Of a DNA stretch of 64,000 nucleotides, positions 1-11,334 are shown in pieces; position 1 is the stretch's first letter, and every line of letters begins with the position of its first letter. The notes beneath the pieces are model-generated. The model did no database searches. It was not told where the DNA came from and saw only the letters and a program-made list of their open reading frames with translations. Source of the stretch: Paramacrobiotus metropolitanus (Eukaryota > Tardigrada > Eutardigrada > Parachela > Macrobiotidae); assembly GCF_019649055.1 (NCBI RefSeq), contig NW_026570227.1:1550001-1614000 (forward strand). The letters are read 5' to 3'. Both the position numbers and the translations under genes were made by a program.

Positions 1-1852
1 TATCGGGACATTGATCATCAACGTCATGATTGCGGCGGTGAACGGAGCGGTGCTGATGTTCTATTTCGCCAACTTTGCCGTGATCAAGGAATTTCACGTC
101 TATGTTGTAGCGCTGATGAGCACCAATTTCCTGTTTGCCGCTGTCTTTGGACCGCTGGATGTCATGAATCAACACGTCGGAGCGTGGTGCTGGGGCACCC
201 ATTGGTGTACGTTTCGTCTGTATTCCGGTACGGTCGCCATCACTCTGCAGTATCTGATCCATACCACCGTCGCCATGTGTCGCTGTTGCGCGGTGATCTT
301 CCCGATACAGTATCGCCATCGGCATAACACCCGCCTTGCCGTAGTTCTCTGCGCTCTGTGCTGCATAGCCGCTCATCTCTTAGTTGTCCCGATTCTCCTT
401 ATGGATGCTCTGCTTTACCGACAACCGGAAACCTTGGTTGGCTGCGACTTCAACTACCAGATGCTGCCGGTACAAATCTGGTCGTATATTTATCAAGCTG
501 TCACCTATCTTACACTGTTCCTGGTACTGGCTCAGTATCCGACGGTTTTGTACATTCGCCGCAAACGTAACCGGACCCTACGGCAGGTTGGGCCCGCCGG
601 ATCGAAGAAAATCGGTGAGCCTAGTTCTTTAAAGCAATTATTTCATCTCTGGGCTACAATACCTTTCCGAGACAGTCATATAACAGTTTGCAAACGCACA
701 AGCCAGTCTACAAACTGAGCATATAAAGGAACACGTACAAAAAAATCGGCGCATTGGCAGCACTATAATGATAGCCGCGATACTACAGTAGGCGTGTGCC
801 GGGATTTTGTATTTTTCGCTGTTCCAGTGTACTTTCAAGTATGCGAAATCTGTGGTCCGGCTTGTACAAGCCAGTCCGGAAATTTAAGGGAAGTGGCCCG
901 GTACTTGGTACCAAATTCGTGCGCGTGGATGAAAATGTTCACTTTCGCCTCCCACACACTTCTCTTCTGTTTTATGACATTACGAAGAGTCAGACATCTT
1001 TCTCTGTTGGCTGGTATACGGCCAGTGCAGCGCACCATGGTGCATAAGCTATGATTCATAGAGATAAGAACGGGTATGTTAAAAAACGGAGCTCTGCAGC
1101 GCGGTATCTCGAATACGTGCGGTGTAGTTGTTTTGACCATTCAGAGCGTAGATAAGCTCCGGATCGTGATGACACATGTTACTACTGCGCCTACCAGTCG
1201 TTTCTACTGCGCATAATGCACAAAAAACCTACATAGGCGTTGGAAGATACCCGAATGTCTGAATCTGAGCATTTGCTCTGTTTTATGACATTTGCCCGAT
1301 GATTTGCGTACATAGGCGTAAAAACCGTTTGTCATTATTATTATTATTATTATTATTTATTATTATTCGTGGAGCAGGTAGCCCATTTCCGGCTAGGGTG
1401 ACATTGTAGCATGGGATTTAAACTCCATCACTGCATGTTTGTCACTTGTCGTACTTCCTGTTTAGCCATCCTGCGAGCTCGCTGCTGTCAACTTGTATTA
1501 CAGTATTAAAGTCATACTTAATTGCGTACTTCTTTGCATACTACATGCATGCATGACATTCATCTTTACAGGTGATCAAAGACAGCCGGTCGCTGCGTCA
1601 TCAACACCATCAAACAACCAGAATACAAAACCGGAGAGCAACGCTTTTCTACTGCTAACGTTGCTGACGGGCAGCGTGTTCATCTTCTGGACACCGACGG
1701 CCATCGTCACGCCGTTGGTGGCCATGGACGTCGATCAGGTCGCTTTGGGCTGGGTTTTCGAGCTCATGGAAGTGCAGGCCATAGTCGATCCGATCATCTT
1801 TGTCTTGTCTCTGCCGGATCTGCGCCAGCTGATATTTCGACGAACTCTCTGA
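1..1852 (+). CDS. Rhodopsin-type (class A) GPCR, 5' end outside window
   Basis: Seven-helix receptor, presumably in the plasma membrane and coupling to G proteins; ligand unknown. Two exons are visible: up to 614 (helices 1-5) and 1572-1852 (helices 6-7). The junction GG|GTGAGC ... TTTACAG|G has phase 1 and keeps the frame. Seen: a helix-1 Asn (AAVNGAV), a Trp in the first extracellular loop (GAWCWG), Cys at the top of helix 3 (WCTF) and in loop 2 (VGCDFN), helix 6 with FIFWTP, helix 7 with VDPIIF, and a short basic tail ending LIFRRTL. The DRY motif is CRC and NPxxY is DPIIF, so both micro-switches are non-canonical. The first exon or exons, including the start codon, lie upstream of the window. 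It resembles no specific ligand family that I can name; an orphan, lineage-specific receptor is most likely. Confidence 0.8.
1333..1368. repeat. (TTA)n microsatellite in GPCR intron
   Basis: About 36 bp of TTA/TTAT units inside the 957-bp intron of the GPCR gene. Low-complexity tract with no further role visible. Confidence 0.85.
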
Positions 1853-2570
1853 CAAACGGGGAACATCGTTCTTGTTTTCGCTGACGCAGTCATCTATATT
1901 ACGGCAGCACGAATTTCTTCTGCCGTTGCGCGGCGATTACGGTGACCTCGTGCCGCAGTCTCGCTGTGGTATCTTGGTGGCGTTCATGCTTGTGCGAACG
2001 CAGAAATTAGGCGATAGTACTTAACAAATGTACAAGTGAGAAATTTTGTTTCTCATTTTTTTAATTTAGTAGTGGACGGATTACATATTTATGACCTTTA
2101 TTCCGTTTAGCTTTCGTCCTGCGCGCGTACACGGTTTTTTATTACGGGTTTCATTTTGCATGATGAGTAACTAAATTTATCCAAGGCAGTAGGTTGCCGA
2201 TGCGGTAACTTCCCTGTCGGCTGTCGCGGTCCTGTTAGGTATTTTCGAACATAAGTTTACTCTTAGAGTGTTGCATCATCTCGCACATGGTGTTGTTAGC
2301 TACTTTATGTTTACGAAATATGTGACAAAACAAAGTACTTTTGGTTAAAGTGCGCGTAAAAATGTAAAGGTAAGAAAACAACTAAGAAAACGTCTGCTGA
2401 ACTGCAGTTGTTTACTTTACCGAATTCGCATTCATTTTTTGGGAAATGGCACTTCGGTTATAAGCGAAAAACTGCAAGTGCTCTAAAAGCAGACTGTAAC
2501 AAGGACTCAAGAAAACCACAGTTGAACAACTAAGCTGAAAACGTTCCTCCCGATTCCAGCCAAATCCTGT
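1853..2570. other. Intergenic: GPCR 3' flank, then receptor-kinase 3' flank
   Basis: No coding potential seen. From about 2395 to 2560 the sequence is a diverged copy of the DNA that follows the stop codon of receptor genes A and B (compare 16240-16420 and 24155-24320): shared words include aactgcagttg and agtgctctaaaa. The duplication unit that seeded the kinase remnant at 2571-3025 therefore included its 3' untranslated flank. Confidence 0.6.
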
Positions 2571-3025
2571 TAACAATCATCCGGAGCATCAGCGGCCCGT
2601 GCGTTCCAGTAGTCGAGACGAAGGTACGCCTGATCTGCAGCGTTATTATCACTGACGCTCCGCAGCGCCGCCGCTAACCGACCAGCGTCCGTTCGATCCT
2701 CCGGCATCCACGTCCAACAGTTACGCACTAAAGCATATCTGTAGAAGTCGTTAAGACAAGCATTACTATTAAGTTAGTGTTCTCCGTAAAAAAACTGTAG
2801 CTGATCAGGAACCGCTTACTTAAGGCTGGAACATTCTGTCGGTCTATCCAAATGGAATCCATTTTTCAGCAGTGTCCATAAAGCTGATTTATGAGACTGA
2901 TCCGTTTCAGCATCGGCGCAGGAACACTACCCAAGCTGAATATTTTTCTATGACCACGCCCACTGACCACACATCCGATTTCAGCGAAAATCGTTCTGAC
3001 TGATGGATTCTGGGGAAATCCAACG
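2571..3025 (-). pseudogene. Receptor pseudokinase fragment (last two kinase exons), frameshifted
   Basis: Remnant of the receptor family represented by genes A (16432-19006) and B (24328-27088). The last exon (about 2571-2750) is still open: it reads a kinase C-lobe end with NCWTWMPEDRTDAGRLAAAL, the tail YLRLDYWNARAAD and a stop. The preceding exon (about 2815-3025) matches the RWxxPESI, SDVWSVGVV and ALWTLLKNG segments, but in three different frames, so at least two indels break it. No kinase N-lobe, membrane helix or ectodomain lies upstream on this strand. It is a truncated, decayed duplicate and probably makes no protein. Confidence 0.8.
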
Positions 3026-3579
3026 AGCGCACAGTGACCCGGTTCGTTTCAGTAAAAAACTATATGTGCTCGAGACGTTTTCGGGTGTGCGCGGCTCGTA
3101 GAGAACACGACGGGGGCACTGTATGTTTACGATAGCGCCCGATAGAGGCACCTTTGCATGTAACCGCCATCCTGGCGATTGTGCCTACGGTCTGTCGCCC
3201 ACGTTAGCTTTCACCAGAAAGCTCGAAATTTCAACTTTGAAGTTCATCTTCGCATTTCAAGTTTTCAGCTGGTGATCAAACTGGAAGATGTGAAGTTTTT
3301 TGGTTGGCTCTCTCGTTTTCGACGTCATCGTCAACCAAATCTGAATTCTAACAGAGAAGAAGCACCTTATAGTTTTCCTGAAGTTTTTGCGATATCGCAG
3401 TGAAATGGTTACGAATGGAGTTCTTCGTGCTTGTGCTAGTAAACACTGGAGAAAGCTGCTCTCTGATAGCTTATCTGCTTATGCGAAGAACTACTCTGTG
3501 GCAGCGCTTATAGCAGTCCAGAAAGTTTGCCAGCAACATCTGCTCCTCATAAAAAGAAATGTCCTAGCCGCATGAGACG

Positions 3580-4266
3580 ATGTCGTCAGTATCCAGCCAG
3601 TATGGTGCGCGAAAGGTTCAACATGGAGAAGGGAGAGAAACTGTTCGTTCCAGATTTCCATTCGCAAAGTAAGTATAAATTCGGCGATGTCACTTAAAGT
3701 TCTGTACAACTGCTTTATTTACTTGGTGACGAACAGAATATTAGAAGAATGCGCCGCCTTATTCTATCGTCAAACAGACTGCTTATCTCCACGTATGAAA
3801 TCTGATTTCTTTGCTTTTTGTTTTAGGATGCAGCAACCCAAAAAACAAGAAGCTGAGCAGGAGATGCCCAGAAAGATCGACTCTGGCCGCCAGATGGCTT
3901 TCCCGATATCAGGAAACATGAGCCTTTGGAATCAACTCAACAATGACGAAATCGTCGCAGATACGGAGATTGCCCATGGTAAGTTTGCTTTACCTTTTTT
4001 AGCAATATGTGGGTTCTATGCTCTGATAACAACAATAAAAATTCGAACGTGGCTAAGACAATTTTGTCAATTGGAAAATATGTAATGCCCCTCTTTCTAA
4101 ACATGACTTGTAACTTATAAGTCATGTTCTGAAAGAAGGCTCTTGTTTTGATTCTCGTGCACACGAGAAGCGATTAATTTTTTAAAAGTGCGTTTTTTTC
4201 GTAGGATCACTTGACAGCTACTGTTACAACATTTCTGCCGTGATTTCTGGAATACGAATTAAATGA
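3580..4266 (+). CDS. Candidate small three-exon gene, 100 aa, unknown function
   Basis: Model: exons 3580-3668, 3827-3978 and 4205-4266. Junctions are CAAA|GTAAGT ... TTTTAG|GATG and CATG|GTAAGT ... TCGTAG|GATC; phases 2 and 1 match exactly and give 100 codons plus a TGA. The frame has an upstream in-frame stop just before the ATG, and an AATAAA signal lies at 4473, about 200 bp past the stop. The protein begins MSSVSSQYGARK, is basic in its first half, and has a middle stretch NQLNNDEIVADTEIAH; no signal peptide, membrane helix or known domain is seen. Because no part is long enough to be convincing alone, the support is the concordant splice sites and poly(A) signal. A competing frame across exon 1 (reading KKKCPSRMRRCRQYP) is also protein-like, so the frame is not certain. 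Confidence 0.4.
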
Positions 4267-4472
4267 CAATATTGTCTGGGCCTCCCGAAGCACTCGAGCT
4301 CCTGTCTGGATACTCTCAGAAAATGTTTCTAGGTTTTATTTTCGTAATCAAGTGAATGTATTCTAATTTGTGTCTTCTGTACAGACTCTGTAGTTCAACT
4401 ATTTTAATTTTAACTAGCGCACTTTTAAATTTTATTTTGTCATTGATAAAAGCCGTGGTGTAACGATATCGT

Positions 4473-4478
4473 AATAAA
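4473..4478 (+). terminator. Poly(A) signal AATAAA
   Basis: Canonical AATAAA on the plus strand about 200 bp downstream of the stop of the small gene ending at 4266. It supports transcription of that unit on this strand. Confidence 0.4.
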
Positions 4479-4991
4479 ACCTGTCCGAACTCATCCTGTT
4501 ACGGTGGAAAACTGAAAAGGCGGCCGGAAATAATAGGTACAGTAGTTGTAACAGAATCGGCACGCCGTTACAACCCCTGTACTACAGATTGCGCACACGA
4601 TCCCAATGGGATAGTTACCCGTTTGCGGTCAGTTCGTCACCATATCCGCACGTTCTGCGGTACCACTTCGCGACGTCGCAAGTAACGTCAGGAAAGCGAC
4701 GATAACTCTACTTAAACTATACACGCACAAGACGGTGACACTGCACGATGAATAGGTTTTGAGCAACGCTCCGCAACGTCTCGAGAATCCCCGGCACACG
4801 TTAAAAAAGTGCCTGCTGTCGAACCGGGTGATTGCAACTCACTGACTTGTATAGGCGCGAGGCGCATTCGTGTAGAAACCAAAACACAACCCAAAACAAA
4901 AAAGTCCTAGAATGTACTAGCAAATAATGGAAAGTACGAGTAAAGCCGTCACTTTACGTACACATTGCTACTGTCTGCTATACCTATTCCG

Positions 4992-5294
4992 TCAAGGCAC
5001 CTTTTGGCCCTGGACGGGGCATTCGGCTCCTTGTCTTGTCATTCCGAAATCCGATATTTTCGCCACGTGATCTTCGCAAATGAAGATGTTTCGAGCCGCT
5101 AGTTCGCGGTGGACAATGGACAAGGCGCTGAGATACTGCATTCCCCGACAAATCTGACCGGCAAATTGCAACAACATTCGCGTGGACAGAAATTGCCCTT
5201 CGAATTCATCACTGCCAGTTGGCACTGCATTCTGCTTGCTGAGCACTTTGACCTTTTCTGCTTCGTCTTCGTCGTACCGGAGGATCGTTGTCAA
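4992..5294 (-). pseudogene. Kinase-domain exon of a C/D-type receptor, catalytic Asp changed to Glu
   Basis: A single open exon equal to the central kinase exon of receptor C (22560-22963). It carries the kinase-insert motif DEDEAEKV, then LSTRMLLQFAGQ, the catalytic loop HRELAARN, an intact DFG as ISDFGMTRQG, and a donor site (CAAAAG|GTGCCT). HRD has become HRE, which replaces the proton-acceptor Asp. The exon is cut at its 5' end around 5287-5294, where it meets, head to head, a plus-strand piece of an A/B-type kinase. No matching next exon (RWMPPE region) is found further along the minus strand. It is a truncated duplicate, almost certainly not translated. Confidence 0.8.
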
Positions 5295-6225
5295 ACAATT
5301 GTTGCTGTATGAAGAGGCGGAGTTTGGAACGCTTTCCAGTTACTTGAAAACGCACCGCGGTGTCTGGTTCTACAACCACGTCGATCCGACCGAAGAACTG
5401 TTGTCCTACAACCAAGAAATCGCCGATGAACGGCAGCACGCTGCACTGCGAACTTCTCCGGATTTTGTTCTCGATGGACACGATCGGCTGCTCCTGTCCA
5501 CCCGCATCCTGCTACGCTTCCCTCAGCACATCACGCAAGGCCTGCAAACCTTCACGCTCGCTCCATCATCCACCGCGATTTGTCGGCAGATAATGTCCTG
5601 ATTTGCGGCGGACAACTGGCCAAGACTGCGGGATTCGGAATGGCAAAGCATGCGATGGAGTATGCAGCAGGCACACTGTAAGCACAGTAGGCGAGATTTA
5701 TCGACCGAAGAAAGCAAAGTAGATAATTTCGCACGCCTTACAGCAATTATATGTCAAACAAGAACCGCTGAGCACTCGCGCCATGGCTCCACAATCTATA
5801 AGCGATAAGCGATTTTCGCCCAAACCGGATGAGTGGTCAACAGGCGTGGTCCTGTGGGAAATGTTCAGCCTGGGCCGCTCCCCGCACGCCGATGTCGAAG
5901 TGGATCCGTCTGATGAATTTGCTTTGTCGGCGTTGCTGAAAAACGGGTTCCGCTTGGAGAGACCAACAGCGTGACCTAGTTTTGTGTAAGTGGTACAGGA
6001 TTGACTTTATCGCTGGCTTTACTTGTACTTGTACTCTTGTAGTCAGTGTTTTGAATGGCTTCAGATACGCTTTAAAGGGTGACTGTTGGATTTGGATGCC
6101 GGATGAACGAACGGACGCTGGTCGGTTAGCTGCGGAGCGTGAATGATAACACTGCCGACCGGGTGTATCTTCGCCTCGACTACTGGAACACACAGGCCGC
6201 TGATGATTCGGATGCCTGTTGAACA
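5295..6225 (+). pseudogene. Receptor pseudokinase pseudogene (A/B type), three exons, broken
   Basis: The plus strand carries the last three kinase exons of the A/B family. Exon one (5295-5684) reads LLLYEEAEFGTLSSYLKTH, YNQEIADERQ and STRILLRF; it then shifts frame near 5545, after which HRDLSADN and AGFGMAK appear in another frame. Exon two (5783-5974) is open with SISDKRFSPKPDEWSTGVV and ends at a premature TGA. The last exon (about 6055-6220) reads MPDERTDAGRLAA, then hits a stop and a frameshift, although the tail DNA is still recognisable. The DFG position already reads GFG as in A and B, so the pseudokinase state predates this copy. The flank to about 6560 matches the A/B 3' flank. The 5' half is missing at the inversion point near 5290. 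Confidence 0.85.
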
Positions 6226-6616
6226 GGATTTGGCTGGAATCCTGTGACGTTGTATCTACGATTGGGAGTAATGTTTTCTGCTTAGTTGCTCAGATACGTT
6301 TCTTTAATACCTTTCAGAGCCCCAGCACTCTTTCGTAAGTTTCACTGATAACAAAATTTGCTATTTGCATAAACTGATTGAGAATTTCGGTAGAACAAGC
6401 AACTGCAGTTTTGAAGACATTTTATTCCGGTATTCTAAAGGGCTGCCGTTAAAGATTTTGTTTCTGCGCAGATAGGCACGAATTACGTAATTAGTTCAAC
6501 CGTCGTTCAGGGATTCAAATACTTATGTTCAGACCATGTTTAGCATTTAGACGTGTCGGAAACTGCTTATCGTGGTTTAATGCATAAAAGTCTTATTTAC
6601 GGACTCGAATTAAACT

Positions 6617-6715
6617 GCGTTTGACAAGCTGGGACGGACGTTCTTGTTTATTGTATGCTATGAAGAAACCAACACGATTCTGCTGATGGGAAACGTTTGT
6701 AGCCCTCTTACCTGA
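6617..6715 (+). pseudogene. Orphan serpin C-terminal exon fragment
   Basis: The open stretch FLFIVCYEETNTILLMG followed by NVCSPLT and a stop is nearly the same as the end of the complete serpin at 12615-14099 (FLFIVCHIETNTILLMG). About 40 bp past the stop (gcttctttcggaccagctgta) also match. There is no hinge, reactive-centre loop or body upstream; only the last strand of a serpin fold remains. It lies directly behind a dead receptor-kinase copy, so one duplication event may have carried a junction of both families. Confidence 0.75.
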
Positions 6716-9700
6716 ATGTGCTTCTTTCGGACCAGCTGTAGTCTGTTGACATCCCAAAGTTTATTTCCGTAACAGAACTGGTAGCAGTTTAATACTGCGA
6801 CAGTTACTGAGTTATACTTTTATTTTGTGCCCCTTCCGTTCTTTATGTTTCAAAACAATTTTAAAATAAAGAAAGGCTACCTGTTCGAAACAATTGCAGA
6901 CACTTCATTATTCATGATTCAGCCCGTGTTCACTACTAAGTAGTCAGCAGGACTGTAGGAGTGTTGTCCGTGGGCGTGGCAATGTGAGAAATATTTTTTT
7001 TTGGGTAGTTCTCCGTACGCCGACGTGCAAGGAGATTACTAGTAACCTAATAAATCTCTTGTCAAATGAGCAATGTGACCTTTCAGGCTTTCACATAGCA
7101 GCCGCATTCAGGTGTATATGTTGGTTCGCTGATCATGTTAGTCAGCGACTTAGCGAGTACAAATAAACATCTGTGGCGTGTGGGAGTACGATCACACGCC
7201 TGGATGTACGTACGGATGCTGACTGTCCGCCTTCCACCTGCAACATAACGGATAATCTAGTCAATCAATGCTGTGATTTGCTGTTCTCTTTTACTAGCGG
7301 TGTATATGATGTCATAACGCGAAGTCTATATAAGTTTTGGTTGTCGCTAATATCGGTATCAGTAGTCTTGGATTACTTCTGAAGACTGCTTTCTAATTAT
7401 TACGATTTCCTTGTGTTGTGGACTATGTTGAGAATTGGATAAAGAGAAAACAAAACTTGTTCCTTCTGATGTACATGATCGATCCCGGATTATTGCATCG
7501 AATACAGGTTTGCTCGCGACACAATTGTCCTGGCTCTTTACTGATCCTCGTAGAAACCGCGACCGGAAGTTGTTGTTGGAGTGTTCCTGCTTAGGGATTC
7601 CCGAGTTCCTGTGTTCCTGAGACGTTCGTCCTATTCCTCCATAATTTAGCTGTTACAGTTTGAGATGAGAGTTGCCTACCGACTGACACTTACAGGCGTG
7701 GAAGAATAAAGATTGTTCATGGAGCTCTAACCAGCGTGAACGCTTATACACGACATCTGTATTTATTCTGGTGCTCTTTCGCTTCCATCTAATGTGGGCA
7801 GCACCGCCACAGCACCCGGACTGTCCACATGCTGACTCTGTTGAGCGAAATACGTACTTTATTCCCCGTCGGAAAAACCTTCCCTGAACCGAAAGCGACG
7901 CGTCACACCCAGAACTGCTAACACATAACATACATATCGTTTGTATTATTAACCAGCACAGCTCGATCGAACACCCATATCAACATTTGCCGCCGTTGTC
8001 GCCTAAAAGTCATCCGAACTTTTGCACGGCTTGATTGGAAGCGCTTTTATGCAGCATCTTTACCATAACCGTTTTCGCATTTGTAGAATATGAGTGGATA
8101 AGAAACAACAAATATGTGCAACCTGCGTTCGTTACGAATTGAGGATGAGCATGTCTGCAGCGAGCTCATAGAGATGTCCATAAACACAACACAACTTTAC
8201 AACATGAAAGCAATAATTATTCGTCATTATTGCGCGATTTGCACCTTGAACCGATCGATCCGATGCGCCACCCAGAGAATTAGAACAGCGCGAAAACTCA
8301 ATCGTTATTGCACTGCTTACATTAGTAAATCATGATCGCAGTAACCGTATGACATTTTCTTAATTGAAGAACGAGCTTATTGGAAATATACCGTGCATTG
8401 GTTTGAAGTGCGCTCTTTGAAGATTATTCAAAGCGATACAATGTGAAGTAACAAACTACCAACTTTATTTTCGTCAATTACACATTCACTATACTGTATG
8501 TATAGAAGTAGTGCTACGGTATGTACCAAACAGAATGCGGGTATCGGAATAATTTTACTGGAAGTATCGCAGCGAATGAAAGTACAAAAACAAGATTGGA
8601 AACGTAGCTAGACGAGAAGGAAAAGGAGTTGCAAAGAAGGTTTAGAAAACAGGAAACCAATACAAATCCGGATGACTGAAAATTGTACTGCACATACCGG
8701 TAACCACAATATTCTGATGCTTCATAATTATCCATCGCTGCGCAAAGGTGGGCAACGTGCGTTCATTTCATGAGGGCGATCAATAGTGTCCAGAAACCAT
8801 ATTACTGATAACCCTCATGAAATTAACGCATTAGAAGGAATATCTCCCAATGTCGTTAATCCCATCCTGCTATGCGGCATACCGAGTGCGACTGTCCTGG
8901 TTCCACTTGAGGTATAACTGACGAATCCATTATGCAGGATGGCCGAACATGATCGTTAAATAGTATGACTTCATTGACTTGCAAAATAAATGTACTTGAT
9001 GTGAATGAAGTACCAAAATGGCAAGACCATTCATTTTATTATTTTAAGGGTTAACCTTTTCTGTTTTTATTAAGCAACATCCAATTCAATTTTCTTCGTG
9101 GTTTTGTAATTGGGATAGATGTGAATGATTTAACTTTATGTTTCCTACGTGTGCGACAACGCTGATTCCGCTACGGTTACAAACTTCAAAAACAACCAAA
9201 ATCATAATAACTGGGACAGATTTTGTAATCGCGGATCTTCCTAACGGCCGCTGTTTCGTTGCGCAAGTCGGTGCCCCACGTGACCAGTTAGAATGCCGAT
9301 AATTTAGATTGTCACATGACGCAACAGTGGCCAGTAGTACTAATCCGTCATGAAGTAAATGGTTCATTTTAAATTAAATTCACAAATTAATTTATTACGA
9401 ATGATATAATTGAATAGTATGACTTACATTCGTGCTTTATCTTGAAAAGACTTTGGTTTTTTAAATTCGCATAATTGATGACTGATTAGATTTACAGCTA
9501 GGAATTTTAACCCAAATTGTATCAAGTCACAAACTAGAGTAGGCTTCCTCATTTTTAATTCATGAAATACTTGGATGACTTTCAGGTGGCACTGCTTCTG
9601 TTCTTATTCACAAAGAAATTTTTATCCGTATTTATGAGCTCTTGAAATCTGTCTACAATACAGCTAACCTTCCGATCAAAACCTGCTTGACAAATTAAAT

Positions 9701-10389
9701 TATTTTAAATAACATTAAAATACCTATTCGACGAAACTTGACTTGAACTGACTACGTTAAAAAAAACTAGAAATTCCGATAGATTTTCCTTTTATTGCGT
9801 TAAATATAAATTTTTTAAATTTTAACTATAATGCTAAGAATACGATAATAATAAAAAAATAGCACACGCACAATAGCAACTAAATGCTCAACTTACGAAT
9901 TACGATATATCCACCACACCGAAGCAGCTGTTTATTAGGGATCCACGAATTGATCACTATTCCAACCTGATGGGGTGTCCGTGAACGGTTCAGGAAAATC
10001 GCCGCCGATTATCGCGCTGATTTTCGGAATGCCGCAAAACAACCATGGCACAACGATGACTAATCTTATGTTTAGCAGGATTATGAATAATTTGTATCAC
10101 TTAGAACAAATACAAATTACAAGCCGCTTCCAATTCAAAAACTACCATCTGTATCCAGCGCGCGCCTTTAGGAGCCATTGCTTATATAATGCCAAAGCTT
10201 ACCTTTCCAAACCAACAGGGTTACATAAGTGAGAAAGCTTATAAGAAGTCAGCTTATGTATCAGTCAAAAAAATTTTACATAAGACAGCACGTTCACGTA
10301 TATTACGTAAGGCGTATTACGTGCTCATGTTCTGTCCGTTACGGAAATACCAGCAGACTTGCAGTTATCGAATAAGCGTTATTTCTGTA
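6716..10389. other. Gene-poor stretch
   Basis: About 3.7 kb with no supported gene. Short ORFs here lack splice context and family motifs. A TATA-like tatataag sits near 7326, inside a stretch (7165-7660) that has the look of a promoter or solo LTR but lacks a clear target-site duplication. A 12-bp inverted pair (atttcatgaggg / ccctcatgaaat) lies at about 8766-8825. 9360-9900 is AT-rich. Confidence 0.5.
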
Positions 10390-10571
10390 CAGTGAAACCT
10401 GTCTTTTACATACACCGGTAAATACATACACCTGGAAATTGCATACGCGGAAAGTTTAACCGGCGCGTCCCATAGACTGTAATATGGCTCTGTGTAATAC
10501 AGTACATACACCTGGATAACACATACGGTTTTGCTTTAACCGAAGGTGTATTTAGTAACCAGGTTTCACTG
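10390..10571. mobile_element. pogo/Tigger-type MITE, 182 bp
   Basis: Begins cagtgaaacctg and ends caggtttcactg, a perfect 12-bp terminal inverted repeat. TA lies on both sides (10388-10389 and 10572-10573), the target-site duplication of the Tc1/mariner superfamily. CAGT-starting ends rich in GAACCT/GAAACC are typical of pogo/Tigger elements. The interior has a repeated acatacacctgg motif and no ORF, so it is non-autonomous and depends on a transposase encoded elsewhere. Confidence 0.8.
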
Positions 10572-11334
10572 TACATGAGTGTTCCACTGCTAAAGTTCTG
10601 CCCATTTAGGGCTTTGCAGCCATGGTGTCATAACTCTGTAGTCGAGTGTGCACACTGCACAGTACTTAAGCAAAGCAACACAAGATTATTGTTATTCACC
10701 ATGAGTATAGTGGACACCGGACATCGCCACAAAAACACTAGCAACAAAATCAAATAAAAAAGCGCTAGATGCTAAACCTCTGCCCGCTACCGACTTCCAC
10801 TCATGGTTAATCGTGCGAGTGACATCAAGTCGGGTATTAACTTAATTTCAAGAATAGTTTGTCCTTGTACCTTTTGAACTTTATAGTGAAGAGCACCACC
10901 AAACTGAATATTTCTCACATAATAACACCTGGTGACAACTTCGATTTTCGGCAAAAATCGTTTTCAAACGAGAGATCGCATGGTCATGCTACGGGAGCGC
11001 GCGGTTTTCTGTTCAACCAGTTGGGTTGTTGTGCTTTACTTTGAAGAACCGTGTGAAAGCCTAGATTTGGCACGGTTTGTTTTCGCACGTAATGCGGTTA
11101 TTTTTTTCGTAACCGTCACCTCACGAGACTCGACGCAACTTAGCGCAAATGCATCCAACTCAGTGCAGCTCTAAATCACTTGTACAAATGTACTGCCTAC
11201 TGAGGTTTTCACAAACACGGTCCGAAAAGTATTGCCAATTTGCCAGACAACATATTGCGCGAAGTAATACATAATATATGCCAGACACGCCGCTAACGTG
11301 GCGGCTACTATTTGACGTTATCGTATCGTTATCG
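10572..11334. other. Gene-poor stretch
   Basis: No supported gene. Short ORFs at 10859-11174 have no recognisable motif, splice context or paralogue in the window. Confidence 0.4.

Noticed and set aside
7653-7931. 92-aa minus ORF
   Set aside because: No domain, splice partner or paralogue in the window; composition looks like chance.
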